A DNA stretch of 64,000 nucleotides from Adineta vaga (Eukaryota; Rotifera): NCBI GenBank assembly GCA_021613535.1, contig CP075492.1, positions 17,484,001 to 17,548,000 of the forward strand. Reading direction: 5' to 3'. Of this stretch, positions 59,039-64,000 are shown piece after piece (the first letter of the stretch is position 1; every line of letters begins with the position of its first letter). The position numbers were made by a program, and so were the translations under genes. The notes under the pieces were generated by a model. The model saw only the letters and a program-made list of their open reading frames with translations. It had not been told where the DNA came from and did no database searches.

Positions 59039-59350
59039 TATTTTTTATCAGCAACTAGCAATGATAGAATCTCTTATGTAAAGTTAATCTTTCTTAACTT
59101 TTTGATTACACAGATATGTCACGATAATATACTCTTATTAAAATGTGTTGTACAACATTTACGTAGGATGTCGTACGATATTTGCTGAGAAAAATCCAAT
59201 GAATGACAACGAAAAAAGTACGTTTGAAACATGAAAGTGTCAATTATGAGTCATAAGATATAGATAAAATTCGAAATTCGAAATGTTCTGAAAGGTAAAG
59301 GATATGAGATGGATATCTTACCAAGAGTCTTCAAGACTATCACTTTTCGA

Positions 59351-59402
59351 AAGGGTATGGGTGAGAGAAAGACATGCTCTTCACACCCACACCCACCCTC
59401 AA
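59351..59402 (+). repeat. Telomere-like hairpin 16
   Basis: AAGGGTATGGGTGAGAG faces TTCACACCCACACCCACCC with a CTCAAG tail, loop about 13 bases. Plus orientation, upstream of the dead minus-strand peptidase gene. Confidence 0.8.
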
Positions 59403-59409
59403 GAATTAA

Positions 59410-60780
59410 AACGAATCTTTATCTAGTTTTGAGTATGACGATCGAAATAGTCTCACCATTTCAGTAACAGATCAGTGAAATCAGAGGATAAGCGTTACTT
59501 GTGTATAATTATGCATGCTTTCATCGGAAGATTTACCTCTAGATGTGGAAAAAAGTCACCACATGAATGAGAAAATGACAATACTGTCTCGATTTGGTGC
59601 GACAAAAAGCATCTAATTAGAATAACAATACGTCATCACCATCTACCCCACACATTAGTGTGACACTCTTTCTTTTCTGAGTAATCACCCATGATAGATA
59701 TTTGCGTATAATTTTTGTATTGTATTTTTATAAATAGTTATTCCCACTATTGTATTTCGTGTTTGAATGATGAGTCATGTAAAGAACGAGAAAAAATTGA
59801 TCCTTGTACATTAACTTGTCTCCTCGAAATTCATCTGTCATTTTCTTAATAAGGTAAAAAAACTTTCATCGAGTTTTTTGTCTCACAGTGTCGATCTAAA
59901 CAGGTATGTTATGCTTGAATCTGCATCACATTCATGCACACTCTCAAAGTTTTATTCGTTGGGTAATAATTATCTTTTCTGAACGGAAGGATTATAGGCT
60001 CGTTATATAGGCTGCTTAAAATCAGTTAAGTTTGTTTGTTTGTTTGTCAAATTCAATCAGAAACAACATTTCATCAAACAATTGAAATTTACTAGTATCT
60101 TCTAGAAGACGATCTTTTTGGAGGTGATCGGGACGGCGAGGGTAACGGTAGATAAAATAAGTTAAAGACATAAACTTCATGAGAAATGGTGAAGTGCTAC
60201 GATTCTTCAAGTAAAAGAAAGCTTCATCTTACCTTAAGCACGATGACCATTTTGATCACATGCTTTCAGCAGATGATTAGCGGTAATTTCGCCGCGCTAT
60301 TTGTTCTAAATGTAATGAATTTTGCATTGAATTCGAATTAATCTGAACACTATCTATTAGCACTGGACTACAAATGAATATTTCTCAGCATTTTTTGTCT
60401 ATTCTTGAGAAACTATTCACGTTGAAAGCAAAGAATTACTGAAAAGTATAAGTTGAGAACAGCATATTGTATCGGGCAGTTTTCGATTTAATGAAAACTA
60501 GGCTCTCATGCCGAATTTCATTCCGTCATGCGTATACTCTCATTCAACTATAATGCACTGAGTTTCTGCTATTTTCAAACAATAAAACTATGTGAAATAA
60601 ACACGCACATGTAGTTCTGTCTCACTGAAAGCTGACTGTTTGTGACTTATAAGTCTTTATAACTATATACATGACAATTAAAAATTACTTTGAACGTTAG
60701 CGAAAACAATCAGTTATGCTTTTATTGTTCGATTGCCTTCCAGTTCTCTCACATATTTCTCATCTTGATTAGCTTATATC
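59410..60780. other. Gene-poor stretch
   Basis: Only short ORFs without motifs; no repeat or RNA gene recognised. The last 150 bases should hold the promoter of the secreted-protein gene. Confidence 0.35.
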
Positions 60781-60826
60781 TACCATTTTGCGTATACATT
60801 TTCTTTTCCTTACCAAATTACATAGG

Positions 60827-61300
60827 ATGGTGTCGATACCTGCACTCTTTCTTTTAATATTAGATGGATTGGTCTACATTATGTCTGTTACCGGACAATC
60901 TTGCAAGGCTAAAGTATACGACTCATCAGATAAATGCAACGGTCGATTATCGATTCGTAATCCATGTAATTCGGCAACGCTTCATTTAGGTGCAACGAAC
61001 TTAAAATCATGCACTGATGTTAACCTTTCATGGGATTATCCGACGAGCAATTTAACTATAGTTATTGAAACACCTTTCACTCAACGGCGTCAGCCATATG
61101 CTGTTAACTTGAAGGGTCATTGTGAATTTGACTGTAAAATGTATCGAATACTAGACGGTAAAGAAACTGAATTGAAATTTAATGGCAAATCTCAATCACA
61201 AAAGTCGGATTGCAATTATCAAGTTATAATAAAACTACAGTTTCCACCGACGCTAAACTTATTTATTTTCTATCTTAATTATAACGTTACCAAAATTTAA
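60827..61300 (+). CDS. Secreted cysteine-rich hypothetical protein
   Basis: The frame opens at 60788 but ATG at 60827 gives a typical signal peptide (MVSIPALFLLILDGLVYIMS) cleaved near VTGQS. The mature chain of about 130 residues has eight cysteines in a spaced pattern (SCKAK, KCNGR, PCNS, SCTD, HCEFDC, DCNY), several N-glycosylation sites (NLS, NLT, NVT) and beta-type alternation, suggesting a disulphide-stabilised extracellular domain. No family recognised. Single exon, intact. Confidence 0.55.
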   Translation: MVSIPALFLLILDGLVYIMSVTGQSCKAKVYDSSDKCNGRLSIRNPCNSATLHLGATNLKSCTDVNLSWDYPTSNLTIVIETPFTQRRQPYAVNLKGHCEFDCKMYRILDGKETELKFNGKSQSQKSDCNYQVIIKLQFPPTLNLFIFYLNYNVTKI

Positions 61301-61444
61301 TAAAAACTAGTTGATTCAAATGAAATTCTGTTTTTTTTTGAATAAATAATAAAACGAAAAGAACATCTTTTGAAAACAACTATAGTTTGATTGTTACAAA
61401 GTCGAAAAGTTCTTTTTTCTGTTTTTATCGATATTACATATCGA

Positions 61445-61458
61445 TCCCACACCCTAGA
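61445..61458. repeat. Telomere-like fragment
   Basis: CCCACACCCTAG, a lone C-rich word in intergenic DNA. Probably a worn arm; could be chance. Confidence 0.25.
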
Positions 61459-61739
61459 TAGTTTTTAATAGATTTTTTGGACGAATAAAACTGTCCGACG
61501 CTTTAACATTTAATTGAGTACAAAAATGTAACAGTATGTATTTATAATTCAAGCATATTACTCACGCAGAAACAATTATTAAAATTAGAAATTTGATGAT
61601 TTCTAGGAAAATTAATAAATTATTTTTAAATGGATTAAAATTCATTAAAAATTTAATGAGATTTTTGTGATTTTATTCTAAAATTCACAATTACGTTTTT
61701 TAGTATAAAACAAATAGAGCAGCACTGTTGTTTTCCACA

Positions 61740-62633
61740 TCATCCAATTTCTTCTAAAACCACGTTAATTTGTTTTTGCTCTAGATGTTTTTCGAATAAA
61801 ATGATTCGAAAGGGAACATATGGATAAAGTAATATTTCTCCTTCGATACTAAATGCTGATATACTTGATATGTTAAGAGCTGTATGTCGATGATTATGCA
61901 GAAGATATGTACATGAAACTGATATTTCATTTGGATTATTGAAATTTCTATCTTTGAACATATTTGAAACATTTGGATTTGTTGAAGTTGACAAAAATGT
62001 CGTTGTTATAATTATAGAACCATTTTTATATCCTTCCAATAGTTTTAGATCATCAATCACCGCACCACGATATACAGTGAAATGACCTTCACATACGAAT
62101 TTATCCAAACTTGGATGAAACATTATAGCAAGAAATGCTTGAATACCATCTTGGGTACATGCTAAGACAGTGCAATTGAGTGATGTGCAATAAAGAGTAA
62201 ATTCATGAAAAGTATTTCTCGCCATATCCTTTTTGATTATTTCACCAAACTTTTGTGAACAAGTATAAGCAGAAACAACGGACTTAGAATCTTCGTTTTC
62301 ACTGGCAAACTTAAGCTTATTCAAAATTTCTTTCCACGTATTGATATCTTCCGATTTGTCAATATAATCTAAATAACCTTTTATAAAGGCATAAACTGAA
62401 TCTTTAATCGTCGCATTTGATCGAAAAAGAATTTTGATCAACCAATGTCGTTTTCTGTATAATTCTTCGTAATATAAACGAAAACGTTCTGCTTTTTTCA
62501 AAGCTGAAGTGTATTCATCATTTAAATGCCATTCATAGACAGTTTTTAATACAGGGCAATTGATATAACATTGATTGTTCATATCTAAATCTAAAAAAGA
62601 TTCAGTTACTGATACTGATGGTTTTATTCCCAT
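61740..62633 (-). CDS. Mono-ADP-ribosyltransferase (R-S-E type)
   Basis: An intact single exon of about 297 codons from ATG 62633 (MGIKPSVSVTE); the frame opens 12 codons earlier. An N-terminal helical region (VYEWHLNDEYTSALKKAER...) precedes the ART core: HFTVYRGAV with the catalytic Arg, TTTFLSTSTN with Ser-Thr-Ser, then SAFSIEGEILLYPYVPFRI with the ExE-type acidic residue. This is the arginine-specific arrangement of eukaryotic ecto-ARTs. The Met-Gly start could allow N-myristoylation if ATG 62633 is used. It carries no TPR or NHL repeats, unlike the two other intact ART genes in the window. Confidence 0.78.
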   Translation of the reverse strand: MGIKPSVSVTESFLDLDMNNQCYINCPVLKTVYEWHLNDEYTSALKKAERFRLYYEELYRKRHWLIKILFRSNATIKDSVYAFIKGYLDYIDKSEDINTWKEILNKLKFASENEDSKSVVSAYTCSQKFGEIIKKDMARNTFHEFTLYCTSLNCTVLACTQDGIQAFLAIMFHPSLDKFVCEGHFTVYRGAVIDDLKLLEGYKNGSIIITTTFLSTSTNPNVSNMFKDRNFNNPNEISVSCTYLLHNHRHTALNISSISAFSIEGEILLYPYVPFRIILFEKHLEQKQINVVLEEIG

Positions 62634-62814
62634 TCTTTCACAAATAAAAACCGAAAAAAAGAAAAACATTCATGTGTAGGATTGATGTTTATGTCGTAAG
62701 GTTGGAAAAAAAGAAAAAAATTCTTATCACTTTCTTTTTTTATATGTGATAAGACACATAAATTTGAAAAAAACTTAGTGACAGTAAGTTAAACTGAGTG
62801 ACCTTCGACGTAAA

Positions 62815-63870
62815 ATGTTGATTAACTGTTCGAATAATGGTCAATTGATATGGAATGAGGTTTTAAATCAATCCTATTGTCAATATAATCCTTGTTATCA
62901 AGGTTTCAATTGTTTGGAATTAATTCCTAGAAAACAACAAGTACAATTCGATCTAAACCGTGATAACTTCATCATTTCTTTAATTCTTACATTTTTATCA
63001 TTATTGAACAATGGTTTGACCTTAAAAATATGTATACGTAGCAAACGGATACGTTCTACGAATATTGGTATTTATCTAATTATTTATTCACTTATTTCTA
63101 TAGTTGGAAGAATATTACTTTTCATTGCTTATTCAATACAATATGTGAAACCGACTAATTTACATAATAATATCGAAGTTGATGAAACACTTGATTGTTT
63201 TCTAATGAAGGTAGGCGAACATGTAGCAACCTTTATTTGTTTATGGTTAAGTGCACTTATTGCTTTTGAACGTGCTTTAATCATCTGTTCGACAGTTAGA
63301 ATGAATGCCAGTCGATGGAAATCAATAAAAATCTTATTGATCAGTTTATGTCTTATCGTTCCAAGTTGTGTTCTAATGTTAATTTATCGATGTCAATGGG
63401 GTGTACCGCATGGAACACTAAAATCTCGTTTAACATCTGCTTTGATATATATCGTTGGTTTTCTTGCAGGAATTATTTATATTACATCAACAATCATTGT
63501 TCTAAAGAATTTTGTTTCACGTATATTTGATTTTACTACTGTACAACAATCAAGAAAGAAAATCTATATAACATTATTAAAAAGACATTTCTTTATATTT
63601 CTTCCACCACTGATCTATCTTCTTTGTATTCTTCCGTATCAAATCTGGTATCCAATTAATCGTTACAAACAACCTTTTTTGTATTGTGGAATCTCAGTTA
63701 CTGAATATCTATTTAAGATTTTAGTCAAACAATTAACGACAGTTCCAACTGCAATTACCTGATTGATATTTATCTATCCATCAAATGTATATATGACTGA
63801 ATTTTATCGAGAGACACAACCAGGAAGATGTATAAAACAACTACTACTTCGTTTACATTTTCTATGAGAA
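62815..63870 (+). pseudogene. Seven-transmembrane receptor with TGA in helix 7
   Basis: The frame of 315 codons encodes an N-terminus with CQYNPCYQGFNCLEL, then six helices (about residues 50-72, 85-107, 133-150, 168-190, 206-228, 258-278), SALIAFERAL in the DRY position and LKRHFFIFLPPLIYLLCILPYQIW as helix 6. At 63760 a TGA interrupts helix 7 (TVPTAIT-stop). The same frame continues LIFIYPSNVYMTEFYRET and a basic tail to a second stop at 63868, which directly abuts hairpin 17. TGG (Trp) would restore the helix, so this looks like a recent nonsense change, or a base error. A truncated form is unlikely to signal. Confidence 0.65.
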
Positions 63871-63933
63871 GGGTGAGGGTGGATGTGGGTTAATGATAAA
63901 CACCAACAACCACAATTCACACCCACCCTCAAG
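63869..63933 (+). repeat. Telomere-like hairpin 17
   Basis: AAGGGTGAGGGTGGATGTGG faces CCACAATTCACACCCACCC with a CTCAAG tail. Plus orientation. Its G arm begins next to the second stop of the receptor frame. Confidence 0.78.
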
Positions 63934-64000
63934 ATTCGAAATATACTTGATAATTTTGTCATAGTTATGGAACAACTGTGTATATTAGCAGACAAAAGTA

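Noticed and set aside
1-64000. CRISPR array or bacterial operon
   Set aside because: Introns in nearly all genes and no regularly spaced direct repeats; the repeated hairpins are kilobases apart.

Overview
The window looks like nuclear DNA of a small invertebrate, most likely a bdelloid rotifer (Adineta/Rotaria-like). The evidence is an AT-rich background, mostly tiny GT-AG introns of about 45-60 bases, telomere-like TGTGGG/CCCACA motifs scattered through intergenic DNA, several bacterial-, fungal- or plant-like genes, ADP-ribosyltransferases fused to TPR or NHL repeats, many degenerate seven-helix receptors, and short TA- and TTAA-flanked DNA elements. The species is an inference; no rRNA or mitochondrial marker is present. 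Layout, left to right. 0-2.5 kb: N-terminal half of a Dicer-like gene (minus), running off the left edge. 2.7-4.4 kb: broken bacterial-type VWA-family gene. 4.5-7.4 kb: no gene seen. 7.5-8.5 kb: two-exon 7TM receptor. 8.7-13.3 kb: retroelement and peptidase-like remnants, including an envelope-like ORF. 15.1-19 kb (minus) and 27.0-28.3 kb (plus): divergent paralogues of a proline-rich gene, of which only the minus copy keeps EF-hands. Between them lies a mobile-element island holding a nucleoredoxin-like gene, a hAT-like BED-finger fragment, TTAA and TA non-autonomous elements and a 0.9-kb palindrome. 28.9-29.7 kb: second envelope-like remnant. 33.0-34.0 kb: second 7TM gene. 34.6-37.0 kb: ADP-ribosyltransferase (ART) remnant split by a 1.8-kb inverted-repeat element that itself holds another element. 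37.4-39.4 kb: F-box-like gene with an in-frame mobile-element insertion. 40.3 kb: piggyBac-type zinc-finger tail. 41.3-42.6 kb: complete cathepsin L-like protease. 43.6-46.1 kb: ART-TPR protein. 46.5-50.7 kb: three-module membrane-protein gene. 51.4-53.5 kb: secreted BPL_N/GATase-like protein and a SABATH-type methyltransferase with a nonsense codon. 54.4 kb: four-helix membrane protein. 55.3-57.0 kb: ART-NHL protein. 57.2-59.0 kb: dead leukotriene-A4-hydrolase-like gene. 60.8 kb: secreted Cys-rich protein. 61.7-62.6 kb: ART. 62.8-63.9 kb: third 7TM gene, with a stop in helix 7. The most unusual signal cuts across all of this. About 17 short imperfect hairpins with telomere-like arms (G-rich GGGTGTGG arm, short variable loop, CCACACCC arm, then CTCAAG) lie mostly in the gaps between genes. 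Where the CTCAA tail can be read, nearly all point the same way regardless of the strand of neighbouring genes. Exon coordinates were derived by hand from frame, GT-AG sites and phase, so boundaries of a few bases can be off.
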